From Exophiala sp. HKRS030 (Eukaryota > Ascomycota > Eurotiomycetes > Chaetothyriales > Herpotrichiellaceae): a stretch of 64,000 nucleotides of DNA. A program made the position numbers and the translations under genes. The stretch is from positions 251,665 to 315,664 of the forward strand of contig JAHWDD010000003.1 in assembly GCA_023897205.1 (NCBI GenBank). Direction: 5' to 3'. Positions 1 to 12,145 of the stretch are shown here, piece after piece; positions within the stretch are counted from its first letter, which is position 1; each line of letters begins with the position of its first letter. Under the pieces are notes generated by a model, which was not told the origin of the DNA, searched no databases, and saw only the letters and a program-made list of their open reading frames with translations.

Positions 1-45
1 CGCTTTCGCTTCCAGTTTGAGTATGGCGATTTTGACCATCTGTAG
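1..45 (+). CDS. possible C-terminal tail of a gene entering from the left
   Basis: From the first base an open frame reads RFRFQFEYGDFDHL and stops at a TAG at 43-45. It could be the end of a gene whose body lies to the left of the window. Fourteen codons are too few to identify a family, and an accidental open frame is equally possible. Confidence 0.2.
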   Translation, partial: RFRFQFEYGDFDHL

Positions 46-2203
46 CCAAGACGACCGTCTTTTGTCCTGGTGTTGGGCACTCCACGCCTTGGCTACCCCA
101 GTTCTCCAAACATCCACACATTCATGAGCCATCTCGAAAAGCACCGGCGAATTGGTTCGCCCCTGTTGGTTGGGTCTCGCTAAATGATGGGGTACTCATT
201 TCTGGGCATTCTGTCGTATATAGCTGGTATTGTATTCTCCCCCAGGTCATTCCCTTCGGTCTGAACTGTGGGGATTTTCCATGCTCTATATGACTTGGCG
301 ACCGCTGCTGATAGGTAGGATATGCACACTCGAACCTGGTCATCTCAACTAGACGGCCCTTGGCAAGTGCTCGAGCAAATTCGACACTTGGAGTAGAGAG
401 GTGAGGGACGAATTGCGAGACCCGAATGACCCTGCGACAAGACGCGAGACGACAAGCGAGGTTTGGCACATGAGCATGTAAAAGAAGCCATGTGGGCTCT
501 CGAAAGTACTACTCTCGGAATTCCTCCACGTTGTGAAGATTTGTGGTTTCGAGATGAGGCGGAGACTCATCTTGCCAGTAGGGGTTTACGGACAAGCACA
601 CGCAGTGAACCGAGGTGAGCCGGCGAGGGACAGAAAACGGGGAATACAGATGAAAAGGACTACATCCCGGTCTCGGAGATGCAGGGGGAATGTGCTCCCT
701 TGCGATCATCTGTACTTGTCCATGTGGAGTACACTCTCGAAATCACAGTGTCATTGATTCTAAGAACAGGCTAAAAACGAAGTGCCCCCCCCATTATCAC
801 CCTTTGGTACCAATATGTGTCAGATGGCAACCGACAAAATACAAGTTAAGAGACGATCTTAAGGACAATGTGAATGACAAGCCTCAAAACACTGGCGAGC
901 GCCGAGACACCAAAAAAGACAGTTACAACGACTAGATTGTTCATTGCTCAGTCGTGTGCGTTTTTGCAAAGGCGTCTGCATTTTATCCATCGCCGACGAG
1001 ATATTCAGGTAGATTCTCCACATTGAAGGAATGCCCTGACATTTGTAAGTGATTAGCCTACCCTGATGATGTTCGCTATATTGTCTAGCTCCATGTCATG
1101 CTGGAATGACTTTAGAAGGCCAAGAGCCAGATGAATGCGTGTACGAACTATATCTTGCAGGTTATCACAAAGGGAAAGCAAGTTTTCGCTTCAGAACGAC
1201 TGATCTCTGTCGAAGGCTGTTGTCTGTACTCCATTGCTCCAGCTCTTCTTGACTGCAGACTGAATTCCGCCCTTCAGTGTCACCTATATCTAAAAGGAGG
1301 TGTTGTAACACCAGAACTCGCCTTAATCACATGTTACACATCACTCACATACTTGTCGTCGAGCTGATCGTCGTCGGGTGGCTGTCATTTCAAACAGGAT
1401 CATACTACAGCCAAACACCACGTGGAATCCCGAACCGAGAATGTTGAAGGAATCGATGGGTCTGTATAGCAGTCGATGGTGTCAGGCAACCGCCTGCAAG
1501 GGCTGGTAGGCAATTGCACTGCCTGGTTCATCTGCCAATCATTTTCAACCTCGCCTAATGGGCTGCCCGGCCACGTACAAACATGACTCAAGTTTGAACG
1601 ATCGACTGCATTGCTGTTTGTTTCTTTGGGAAGGTTTATAAGGACTTGAGGTCGACATCATTTTTCGATTCTTGATCGATTGTCATTCTATCCGATAAAG
1701 CACCAAATATCCCAGATAAGCAGTGTTGTGATGCTAAATGAATCAAAGTTGTTGCCTTGTCTGCCTGTAATTGATCAGACGTTCAGCCTTGTAACGATTC
1801 CGCCAGCCTTGCCGCCTTCCAGCCTCACACACCAAAATCAACCGTGACTTCAGCCTTACAGTCACGAGGTACTTGCCAACTGACGAGGTATTGAATTCCA
1901 GGAACTCTCTCATACCCCGAAACACCCTCAGACATCTAAGTATTGACACTCTTTCAATAAATTCGCCGCCCCGGGCGTCTCAGTCTCATACTATTTCCCC
2001 CACCCAAATGCATGGCTGGAAAGATTTCATCTAGAATTGTTCACCGTCTTCGAACCTATTTTCGACGATCTTCCTCCGCGTTCACCATCGGTAGTAACAA
2101 CACCATCACCTACCTTCAACCTTCAACCTTCGTTACTAGTTCAGACTACCGGACGCCTGCGTCAACACACGACTGTACCGATACATTACTCCTTCTGTCG
2201 ATC
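46..2203. other. gene-poor region with a decayed repeat
   Basis: No convincing gene was found. Open frames here are short, lack family resemblance and are mostly broken. A stretch near 460-620 reads open on the plus strand (EAMWALESTTLGIPP and onward) but has no clear start or partner exon. Positions about 781-1010 match the repeat described at 57594-57874. The last 200 bases are probably the leader of the RBR gene; an out-of-frame ATG at 2009 opens a nine-codon uORF there. Confidence 0.5.
781..1010 (+). repeat. degenerate copy A of the TIR repeat
   Basis: The segment aligns by eye with the minus strand of 57594-57874 and with 40470-40690. The shared blocks include CCGACAAA, CGAGACACCAA and, after the stop codon, TCGTGTGC followed by a GCAAAG/GTAAAG block. 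Its frame ends in ERRDTKKDSYND and a stop, against EHRDTNKDNNNN and a stop in the 57.7 kb copy. No terminal inverted repeat is recognisable, so this copy looks old or truncated. Confidence 0.55.
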
Positions 2204-4102
2204 ATGGCATATGCAGGACCTACCTCACTCATCATCGAAGACGTACCACTCGACCCCATCACTTCCTTGGGCGACATTGAGCGACATTTTACTGGCGCCG
2301 AGGGCTACATTGGAGCAAAGATTTCAAACACTCGTTTGAACAGCACCGCTAGGATCGTGCAGAACTTCGTCTTTGAATTCTCCTCAGCCGCGGACGCAGC
2401 CCAGGCCTTTCAATCACGTAGGATCATCACAGTTGCTGACCGCGCGTATACTGTCATACCGAACGGCGGCTTTTTTGATGCCGAGCGCCATGTCGAAGAC
2501 AACGTGCAGCCAAACCAGGACCAGCCCAACGCGGGTAATGTTAAGAAAGAACCCACAGATGCTCTTAAATGTAGGATCTGCATGACGGAGTTTCAGGATT
2601 CAGCCCGTGTAGTTCCGTGTCTACAGTGTAAAGCCCCGCGTTGCCATGATTGTTTGAAGGCCGATTTCAAGGCAGCCATGGAGGACATGGACAGGATGCC
2701 ACTCAGATGCTGCGAAAAGGTCATTCACTTCGACACTGCCCGCGGAATTCTGTCTCCGGCCGATCTCGAAGCCTACAAGTCCAGGTTTGACGAGCTCAAC
2801 ACCATAAATCCTCTCTACTGTCCGGTTCCGAAATGCTCAAAGTTTCTATCTCCTAGAACATTCGATGGAAAAAGTTCCGAGGTCACCTGTCCTGCTTGCG
2901 ATACCAGGGTGTGCACAAATTGCAAACAGATTGCCAACGAAGGACACTCTTGTTCAGGGGATTTCGGGCGCGAACTTATACTTGGCATCTTCTCGTACAA
3001 GACCTGCCCAAAGTGCGGAATGGGGGTGGCAAAAATGTTCGGCTGTCCACACATAAGGTGTAGGTGCGGTGCACACTGGTGCTGGGACTGTCAACGCCCT
3101 TTGTACGCTTGCTACGAGAGACCTTGTCGCACAGCCCGAGAAAACGGCAATGGTCCCCAAGAAGACTCCGAGGTTGAGGCCGATACCAATCTTGATGACG
3201 ACGATGAGCCCGAACCTGAGGGACCCAATGTGTCACGAGATCAAGAAGCCAATGAAGCCATCACTGATGGGGCCCATACCCACAGAGACTTTGACTCGGT
3301 CCACAATGGCCTTGAGCAGTCTTCCGAACCGGCAGACAACCCAGGATTCGCAGCGCTACTAATAGCGATAGACATACGCGACGTTCAGTCAGACACAGCA
3401 AAGGAAGAGAGCGGTGAGCAGGGAGGAGCCCAGGACATCGCCGCCCATGTCGCCTGTGGAGATGGTGGTCCCACGACGGTTCCGGGTGGTGGTCCATCTG
3501 CAAGCGACGGCATACACCATACAGTTGTCGTCGTGGGACCAAACGGTGGTGGACGTGGCAATAACACCATCATGGCCAACGAGGCCCTCCAACCACAGAC
3601 ACAAGCGACCGCCGGAACGTCAAACACGCAGGAACCTGCATCTTCTGATGCTATATCACCGTCACTTCCCGAATTCGATGACAACGCGACTCCAGATTTG
3701 GACGACCCTGACTTGGAAGATTGGGAGGAAGACTTTGATCTCGGGAACGAGCCTCGGGACGAGCAATGGGACGTCTGGGGCTGTAGGCACCGCTTTCAAA
3801 CCTTCAGCACTGCTGGGATTCCCGATTTCTGGCTGGTCGGGGTCGATGCCCGCAAGGACGACCGAGTCGAGATCGAATGCATGTCATGTTTTAAGAAAGT
3901 GGCCGTCTTGAAGGATGATTGCGGGTCGAAGTCGGATGGTAGCAGCAGCCCCCCAGAAACTCAAGACCAGCCCGGTGTCGTCGTCCAAGTCAAAAAGTCG
4001 GGCACGTGGAAGTGCAAACTGTGTGGAGTCATCTACTGTAAGCGGTGCGTAAAGGTGGCGAAGAAGCGTATCATGCGTGAACGGATCTCTGCAGATCAGT
4101 GA
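2204..4102 (+). CDS. RBR-type (RING-IBR-RING) E3 ubiquitin ligase with RRM-like N-terminus
   Basis: Predicted 632-residue ubiquitin ligase that would pass ubiquitin from an E2 to substrate through a RING2 cysteine. An RRM-like fold is suggested at residues about 5-85 (SLIIEDVPLD to YTVIPNGG). RING1 begins near residue 123 (CRICMTEF, then CLQC and CHDC). The IBR follows (YCPVPKC, CPACDTRVCTNC). RING2 ends near residue 309 (TCPKCGMGV, HIRCRCGAHWCWDC). A long acidic low-complexity segment leads to a second cysteine-rich module near 525-625 (CMSCFKK, CKLCGVIYCKRC). An in-frame ATG at 2012 would add 64 residues. I prefer 2204 because its context is better (A at -3, G at +4) and the 2012 ATG lies behind an overlapping out-of-frame ATG. 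No intron is needed. The RBR assignment is firm; the RRM-like fold is tentative. Confidence 0.85.
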   Translation: MAYAGPTSLIIEDVPLDPITSLGDIERHFTGAEGYIGAKISNTRLNSTARIVQNFVFEFSSAADAAQAFQSRRIITVADRAYTVIPNGGFFDAERHVEDNVQPNQDQPNAGNVKKEPTDALKCRICMTEFQDSARVVPCLQCKAPRCHDCLKADFKAAMEDMDRMPLRCCEKVIHFDTARGILSPADLEAYKSRFDELNTINPLYCPVPKCSKFLSPRTFDGKSSEVTCPACDTRVCTNCKQIANEGHSCSGDFGRELILGIFSYKTCPKCGMGVAKMFGCPHIRCRCGAHWCWDCQRPLYACYERPCRTARENGNGPQEDSEVEADTNLDDDDEPEPEGPNVSRDQEANEAITDGAHTHRDFDSVHNGLEQSSEPADNPGFAALLIAIDIRDVQSDTAKEESGEQGGAQDIAAHVACGDGGPTTVPGGGPSASDGIHHTVVVVGPNGGGRGNNTIMANEALQPQTQATAGTSNTQEPASSDAISPSLPEFDDNATPDLDDPDLEDWEEDFDLGNEPRDEQWDVWGCRHRFQTFSTAGIPDFWLVGVDARKDDRVEIECMSCFKKVAVLKDDCGSKSDGSSSPPETQDQPGVVVQVKKSGTWKCKLCGVIYCKRCVKVAKKRIMRERISADQ

Positions 4103-5111
4103 ACTCTGGTTCTAGTGGTTGAACAGTGGACGGGAGGGAAGGAGTTTCTGGGTGAACAATCCACTCAGCTGAATGGTGTGAGCGACAGCAGAACTTGTAT
4201 GGGACGATGATGAAGTTATGACAATCAGCAAGCAAAATCAGTGTATTTTGTGCTGGGAGAATGGGGCAGTGCGTTGGTAATGCTAATGATAATATCAATG
4301 ACAAATCACAAGATCAGTGTATGTATCAATCTCGGGCGTGGACCTGACGGGATGGACACGGCGCGTTTTCTCTCTCCATCGAGCAAGGGTTTTTGATTTC
4401 AAATGATGGTGGGTGTCGGAAGCACAAAAGTACGGGTTGGTGTGTGTTGGATCCCTTACCCAGATAAAAGATCCATGATTTATGAAAACGGGGCATGGCG
4501 TAGTGTTTGATAGAAAGACGTACTCCCTTAACACACAGTTTCACCGGGTTGAGTTGGCTCCTTGTGTGGAGCGGAGACGAGGCTGTCGGCCCCTGAACCT
4601 TTTTTTTTTTTCCTTCTTTTTCCACTTTGACCTACTCCGTATTAGGGTGCAAACTCGGACGGCACCGCCCTCAAACTTTACTTGCCTTTCTATATTTGTC
4701 CTCGCGTGGCTCTCGACACGTACAGTAGTAAGGAGTATTCTGGTCGATTCTTTTTTTTCGCCCCATCAACTTCGCCCCTACTGTAGGACGCAGCGCGTCG
4801 GACGACGTACGACCCATGCTGTTGCTACCTTTGCTCAACTACCTAGGGTAAACACGAAGGGTCTCCCTTGTACGCAGTTCGTGAAAAAGATATGTCCTAT
4901 TCGTTGGACATGTGACATATCACATCTTTAAACCCCCGGTGTTGGCTGTTCCGCCAAACGCAAGATTTGTCCACCATCGTCACACCCGTAAGATCAACAT
5001 CATGCTCCAGTCCATTCATTTCATTCAGGTATACACATTCTCAACATGTTGAAGCATCTTGAACGACCTAGTACACCCGACGCCATCGCTAATGTTTAAA
5101 GGTCCAAAAAG
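4103..5111. other. intergenic region between convergent genes
   Basis: This spacer separates the RBR gene (plus) from the potassium channel (minus), so it holds two 3' ends. It includes a poly-T run near 4600 and one TACTCCGTA palindrome at 4633-4641. No coding signal was recognised. Confidence 0.6.
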
Positions 5112-7563
5112 TCATCTGGTAATATCAAAAGGTGCAGGGTTTGTCTTCTCCTGCTCCTCCTGACTCCGGCTACTCTCCTTACATCGCGTGATGGTCTCCT
5201 CGCTACCAGAGTCGTCTTCCTCGCACCTGTCATGCTGCTTCTCACTGGGATCGTATCTTTCGTTTCCCTTCTTGGCTCCATTATCTTCTTCTTTCAGTGC
5301 TTTCCGGAGGCTTTCTTCGAGCCTCTCAAATAGCTTTTCCAACAACCATTCGGCCTCCTCTTTGTCACCCATCAGAGGACTCCTGTTGCCGATCCAGCTC
5401 CATTGGAACTTCTTTTGGCCTTGACCTTGGCCTTTGTCGCTGCCCTTTCCATAAGCTGAGTCTTGTCCAGTCTGGTCTAACAGCTTCTTGCTAGCTGGAT
5501 TCTTGTCATGGTGGAACGTCGGGTCTTCTAGTTCGGAGGCATGCTTGTGTGTCGTAGAGTCCCGCTCATCTTCACCTAGAAGTTTCAGAAAGTATACCCA
5601 TTCATCATAAGAGTACCGCTTCGGTGTAGAAGATGTAGTATCTGCGTAGACTCTTCGGATTTGCGAGATGAGAACATGCCGAAGATGATGCTCGTCTGTC
5701 CATGTAAGCACTAACGTCGATGACAGATCAATAAAGAACTTACTTTCTTCCCCGAACTTTCCCTCCTTATGTGCTTCGCTTTCATCAATTCGTTCGGACT
5801 GCTCAAAGTCTCTGGCCAGTTCGTCTCGATTGGCGCCATCTCTTGTGTTATCTGGCCGCTCACCACCACCAATTCGAAACAGCTTTGCCAATCCAGGGTG
5901 TAGCTCTTGAAACCCGGACTCTTCCCCGGCCTTATTCTCAACATCAAAATGAGGGGAGCCCACTTTTCCCAAAGTAGACCTATAGATACCGTGCATCAGC
6001 CGATCCTTCATGCTGCTTTCGTCGCTCGGCAGCACAGTAACCTCTCCAAGCCAGATGGTAGCATCTTTAATGGCCTTAACTACCGTATCTCCCATGTCTG
6101 ATATCAAGATGGTCAAGGTCGGCACCGCTAAAAGCGACCAAAATACGAAGAAAGGTTTGCCACTGTTACTGATCGGTTCGAAGTCGCCATAGCCGATGGT
6201 CAAAAGTGTGGTGTAGGAAAAATACAGCGACTCAAAATATGTCCATTGCTGGTTCTGTTCAGCCTGGAAGAATACTAATGCGCCGATACACCACTGCGTT
6301 CGTTAGCATGAGTACAAACCCTCATCAGAAATAGTCTCTGCGACTAACCAAAAATGCGAACGCAAAAGACGAAACCCCAAGACTCATATATTTCCGTTCA
6401 GTCATCGCGCGATCCTGAACTTTTCTCATTGCTTCGAATTCGGCTGCCCTTCTGTCTTGCTCATCCATTCGATCGTCACCGGGTTTGACAGTGAGGGCCT
6501 CGGCAGTTTCTTTACCCAGTCCCATTGTGATATGACGCTTCAGATCGATTCGTTTCCGAGTTGCCTTGTCGATCTCTCTGACCAGTCTAGCTCGAGTCTT
6601 CTCGGTTATCCGCGCAGCCATTTTCTTTTTCCCTCTCTCGAGGATGAGTGACCTAATAGAGCCGACAACAAGACCCAGAATGATGATACCCCCCATGGCA
6701 AAAGGAAAAAGCAAGCCTCGTCCCAAATGTGTCTTGGGGGTATAATCATCACCGACTCCGATGGTAAGTGTGGTGAAATCAGCCCAATACACTGCATCTA
6801 GAAATTTCCAGCCTTCAATATGCGAGTAAACGAGAGCTCCCAAGAGCAAATACGTAAGGAATGAGATGGTCTGGAGCATCAAGGTTCGTTGAGCGACTGT
6901 GAGTTTGAATTCTCGACTGTAATAGCCCTTGTATGCGCCATAGACGGTAACACACATGAGATATGATATTATTTGGTAAAGCCCCGCGGCAAAAATGGCG
7001 TAGTAATATGCCTGAGTTAGTGCTTGATGCTTTACTCCCGCGGCGTGGAAGTGATGGGAGGCAACGGCAACGAGGGCAATGAGCAGGATCGAAGCAACCC
7101 AGAAGCCGATGATGGTTATTGGCTGTGCAATTTGAAAAGGTACTCGACGTGCCATGTTGAGGAGCAAGGACATATTGGCAATGAGCGCGCAGACCAAAGA
7201 TACTGCATTCACAGCTATCAACCTGTTCGCTATCAATATGGTACGATGATTCGTCGGGGGAGCATACCATTTGGGATCTTTGATATCAATCCCATGTTCC
7301 TCTGTTCCACCAGGCGGGATCTTGACTCTCCAATTCTCAACGAGAGCGCAGATACTGAAGGCATTTGCCATGGGACCAAATGTACCTGCAATTAGGGGGA
7401 AGCCAGTTGACGCATACCACCACCTCGCAGGCATCAAGAAGTTTCTCTCCTCCTCTTCCTCGTCCATATCATCCTCGCCCGGTGTCTCTTTTGGGGAAGC
7501 GACATTTTCTCTGACCTGACTGTCAGCATTGTCGATGGGTTCGTCAAGGCCAGGGTCATTCAT
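5112..7563 (-). CDS. TOK-type two-pore outward-rectifier potassium channel
   Basis: Plasma-membrane potassium channel of the fungal TOK1 family (eight membrane spans, two pore loops). Exons on the minus strand are 7563-6349 and 6293-5112; the 55-nt intron has GTTAGT, a TGCTAAC branch point and CAG. The first pore reads TLTIGVGD and the second LLTIGYGDF, just after the intron. Several hydrophobic helices precede pore 1. The C-terminal tail carries the family motif YSYDEWVYFLKLLGED followed by a charged, Lys/Glu-rich end. About 798 residues result. A stop-free 48-nt GTAAGT...CAG segment at about 5689-5736 may be a further intron; its removal would join a charged stretch to HHLRHVLISQIR. The apparent start upstream of 7563 is a TTG, so the ATG at 7563 was chosen. 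Confidence 0.9.
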
Positions 7564-9343
7564 GATTGTAGATGGCAAGCGAGTGTGTAGGAAAGAAGGG
7601 ATTCTGGTGTAGAGGCGTGCGCACTCATGGAGATCTCGTCCTTTCCATGGCGGTGAGGTGGTGTTGATTCAACAAGAGCATAGTGGCTCTCCAGGTAGAC
7701 TGCAAATTTCACCAGAGTCATGAACGAGTTGCAGTCCACGGTGGTATCCCTGCAACCTGTTACGGGCATGAGTTTTGAATAGTTGGTGACGTCGGTGGCA
7801 GGTGCATAAGCTGCAAAATTGCCCCGCCAATTCCACGCTTGTTCAGAAGCTTGGCCGACTTTAAATTTCAGTGTCCGCCTTGGTCATGTGACGAGCATTC
7901 TCCTCTCAGTGGGATGAAGAAATCAGTTTCTGACTCCGAGGATGGGTTATATATCATGGAAAAATCGACGTCAAATTGTCCATGCCATTGAGCCTGACTG
8001 GTCTGGACAATACGTATGTGGCTAGGCAAGATTAATAGTCTTCAAGCTGGAGAGGTCAACCCCCCAGCAATAGCCAAGGAAAGTCGCCCAGGTAACGACC
8101 AAGATGCGATCTTGAACGCGCCCCAATACTTCAAATTCAAAAGTAAAGACCATATCATTATATTCAGGAATTTGACGTGTCATTAGTCAAATGCGATTTC
8201 TCATTTTTGGACGACATGTATTTCTGTGCCTGCAGTTATAGCTAAGTGAGTGCGTAGACATGGGAGTGTTAGTCCATACATGACATACTATTACCAAGTC
8301 GCGTGTGTGGAGCACCATATGTGACACGGCCGGGTTAGGGAGAGGAGATTGTGAGTTTCAACATCTGAGGAAGCGAGATCCAGAGCATGTTGTTCCGCAG
8401 CATTTCCTGTTTGACCCACGGATCTGCCCTAAGATTGCGTAGTGATTGCCCTCCAGGATCTGCGACGACGAGTACGGAGTACTTGTGAGATACGGTACGG
8501 ATGATGGTTCCTCGCTGTCTTTCCACTCAAATTGGCGCCATGACCATGCCTCAGGCACCAAAACAGGATCAGATGTAAAACATACATGAGCCAGGCGGCA
8601 TAAAGTCCGTAGCGCTGATGTTGGTTGGCTGTTTTCGAGATAAACGTGGACTGGGGAAGACTTTGGAGAGGAGACTAGACGAGTACTCGTACGCAAGTCT
8701 ACAGTACGGAGTACTCCTGCAGAGTTAGCACGGAGGGGGAAAAGAGGACACCAGCCTAATTGAGCTTACCTAGAGGACGCCGGACCAGTGGGAAATGGTT
8801 GCTAAAGGCGCCTAAACTGCCTGTAGCCTAGGTGGAATAACCTAAGAACTAGGGCATCGTGGTAGTTACAGTACATACATACTGGTAGAGGACAGTAGTG
8901 CCCGTCTGGAAGCATCTCCACTCCTTCTCTCTCGCTCCCACCCTCAAGCGTCCTCTGTGCCCTGTTTTTCCCCTGCAACGGCTGCGCCTCGCCTCTCAAC
9001 CCCCGTCAAACCACCTTCCCAGCCTCGACTTAGTGCCCCATTTCCACCTTCTATCTCGACTACAGTGTCCGGTCAGTGGTTACGTTACTTATCTCAAACA
9101 CCTTCTGTACTACTCCCGTGCTTTCAACCACCGTCGGCCTCATCATCATCGTCGTCGTCGTTGTCGCTGTCGGCATCCTTTCCAAGCACATCTCGAGTCT
9201 TGTTTGCAGATTGCTACTTTCACTCGTTTCAACAACACCATCCATGCGCACCTATCTTTCGCTCCCACTTTGCGCGCCGGCGCCATCCACCTGATCCTCT
9301 CCTCCTCTGTCTACACCATCTTACCACACTGTCCGCCTGAACG
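7564..9343. other. divergent promoter region of the K+ channel and palI
   Basis: The 1.8 kb between two divergent genes holds the leaders of both. TACTCCGTA palindromes lie at 8473-8481 and 8705-8713 (reverse orientation). The last 450 bases before palI are strongly pyrimidine-rich, as is usual for fungal leaders, and include a short uORF with ATG at 9243. I see no gene. Confidence 0.55.
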
Positions 9344-11749
9344 ATGCTTAGACCCGCTACGCCGTTGACGGTTTTGCTGTTAATATCCTTCGTCCTCCTC
9401 CTCTTGTCTGTTATCTCAACTCCCGTCGTCAAGTCGATCCCTATCGCAACCTACAAGGGTGTCAATTTTGGTGTCTTTGGTTATTGTACTACCACAGGAT
9501 GTAGCGGTATACGAGTGGGCTATACTACGGGTAATGACCAATTCTTCCGTCTCCTATACATGTTCTAAGTCTCTCTACAGATGGAGTCTTTGGTTCAGAA
9601 GGTGATGGAGACTTCAATCTGCCTGCCTCGACCAGGCACTCTTTATCCTCCCTACTCATTGTTCATCCGGTCGCCGCCTTCTGCAACTTAGTGTGTCTTG
9701 CTCTCGCCGCTGCCGCTCATTTGCATTCGCCATCACACTCTGCTCGATACCTTCTTGGCCTTCTAATCCTGCTCTTGCCTACCTTACTAGTCACTTTGTT
9801 GGCTTTCCTTGTTGATATTCTACTTTTCGTGCCTCATTTACAATGGGGCGGGTGGATTGTTCTTGCGTCAACTATTCTAATCACGGCGTCCGGAGTGGTT
9901 ACCTGTGCCATGAGGAGGACGCTGGTATCTCGCAAAGCACGGAAGAAGAGGATCGCTGAAAATGCTGAAATGAGCGGCGAGAACTTCTACAACAGGCAAG
10001 CTCAAGAATCGAAGATGCCTGCGCAGACCTTCGCTTTAGCCGAACCTACTATGCCAATGGTCAATGGAGCCCCTGGCGCAGACCGACTGCCTGCCTTTGC
10101 GACATTCGAGTCTGGGAAGCCAGACGAGGAGAGTCTGCCACTACGATCACAAGCCTTGACGAGTGACGGGACTACCCTTAGAGATGGTAACTCCGATACC
10201 TTTTATCCCCCTCCTTCAGTCCGATCGAACAGTCAGCCGCCTTTTGACGAACGGCGCGATCAATACGGGAACCCTATACCTGCTGCTGCTGGCGCAATGA
10301 TGCCTCCGAGGAAATCTGGTGAAGAGCGTACGCCAGCCGGTTCTTACCGTGAAGGCTCAGTGCCACCCCCAGGTAGCAGAGGATATGGCTCTCGCGGCAG
10401 GGGAACATTTCCTCCACGAGGCGCTTATCCACGAGGAGGAGGAGGATACGGACGTCGAGGTCCTCCTCCATCACAAGGCTACCCAGGACGGGGCGGGTTT
10501 TCTCCTGAGATGAGAGGAGGCTACACCGGCCGTGGAAGAGGGGGATATCCTCCTGCGGCGGCCATGGGAGCCATAGGCGCAGGAATGGCAGCAGGTGCAA
10601 TGATGGCGGATGGTCAGCATCGACCACCGCCAGGCTATCCACCAAATGGAGGCGAGAGAACAACACCCCCAGACTCGTATCCGGATAGGATGGGACCCTT
10701 TGGTCCAATCGCCAGCTCGACTCCTTATATCGAGAATGCTCCGCCCAACCGGGCTGATGCCATAAGCCCATCTGTGTATACTACTGGCCCCGAAGAACAA
10801 CTGGCTCCGTATGGAGCCCGAGTACAATCACCAGCACGCTCTGGTTATGGGAGCAGAGTGCAATCGCCCGTTGGGGCTCCACGACAAGCTTCTCCACCTC
10901 CAGCCATGCCAACTTTACCATCAGTTCAAGCTGCAGAATTGCCGACCAATTCAAGGTCTAACTCTAGGTCACAGAGTCAAGATCCGTAAGTCAAAGTGAA
11001 AGCCGTGAGACTCAAAGACTGACAGGCGCAGATATATTCCTCCACGTTCACAGTGGAACAACAACGTGTCGCATGAGGATTTTGCTCAAACAAGAACACC
11101 TGGACGATATACTTCCCCTGTTGAACTGCCTTCGACAGGCAGTCACGTGGGAGGATATAGTGGCCCACCACGGAGACCACGTGTAAATTCCGGGGGCAGT
11201 GATGTGTATTATGAAGACGTCGACCCTCGCTTCGCTTCTGATCCCGAGACGATGCCCGCAATCCCACATAATCCAGCCACGCAGCCTCCGTCGGTGCCAC
11301 CGCTTCTGACCGCAGGACAGCCTCAATATCGACCCGATTCTCTGGCACTACCACCTTCGAACTCATACGAAGATCTTCCCGGAGCTCGGTCGCCTGCCGA
11401 GAGTGAAACGAGCAATTTCACATCGGTCAGCCAGCGCGGAATCAACCCCAACTGGCGCCCAGGTAATGGTGGTGAATTCGCATCGCTGGGACCTGCCAGA
11501 AGGCGGGAGCACCAGATGAAGCGGGACGTTCTTCTTGCTGGCAATCCCGATTTTGAGATCCCAGGAATGGGTGAAAGTGGCCGTATGTCGACAAGAGGAG
11601 GGCGAGACGGCATGAGAGGGGGCATGACGATGAGTGGAGGGCCACCTCGAATTCCTCCAGCCAGCGCTGTTGGGATGGGAGCAGACGGAAGGTATCCCAT
11701 GGGCCCGCCACCGCCACCTGCAGGATCAGGAAGCATGAGAGAAATATAA
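9344..11749 (+). CDS. palI: pH-response regulator PalI/RIM9
   Basis: Membrane component of the ambient-pH sensing (Pal/Rim) pathway that assists the PalH/Rim21 receptor. Exons: 9344-9530, 9581-10985 and 11032-11749, giving about 769 residues. The SUR7/PalI-type N-terminus has a first span at residues 8-28, an extracellular loop with the paired cysteines of GYCTTTGCSG, and three further spans in the second exon (NLVCLALAAAAHL, LLILLLPTLLVTLLAFLVDI, WGGWIVLASTILITASGVV). A basic stop-transfer stretch follows, then a long Gly/Pro/Arg-rich cytoplasmic tail, typical of filamentous-fungal PalI and absent from short yeast Rim9. Intron 1 is 50 nt and intron 2 about 46 nt, with two possible acceptors six bases apart (ending at 11025 or 11031) that would both keep the frame. 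Confidence 0.9.
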
Positions 11750-12145
11750 TACCCCTACGACCTGACGCCAAAACTGATCATGTAGATTTTTTGTGAAAAT
11801 TATGTAAAAATGATGATGATTTTTTTTTCCTTTTCCGAATGATACTAGTATATGTACAAAGGTAAATGTCTGGTGCTCCTTTTTCCCGCTTGGACTCTCT
11901 AGGATCCAGTCCAACTGTGGCACTGAAGATGACAACTGTATTTCAGCGTGTACGGAGTAGAATCGAAACCAAGGCTACGGAGCGAATGCCAGCGTGGTGG
12001 TCGGCGTCTTTTTGTTACCTTAGCCAGGTGTTAGGTGGCTAGCTCTGCATGCACAGAGGCGAGGTCAAATCATACAGGAATTTTATGTCCAGAGTAAGAA
12101 TAAACTTACTCCGTATAGAATGTACATACTCCGTGAATATATATA
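11750..12145. other. intergenic region between convergent genes
   Basis: The spacer contains the 3' ends of palI and the LMBR1-family gene, with two TACTCCGTA palindromes at 11951-11959 and 12107-12115 and a near-copy at 12127. No gene seen. Confidence 0.6.

Noticed and set aside
8957..9340. 127-codon frame ending just before the palI start
   Set aside because: It lacks an ATG at its start and is a pyrimidine-rich leader; not a real uORF.
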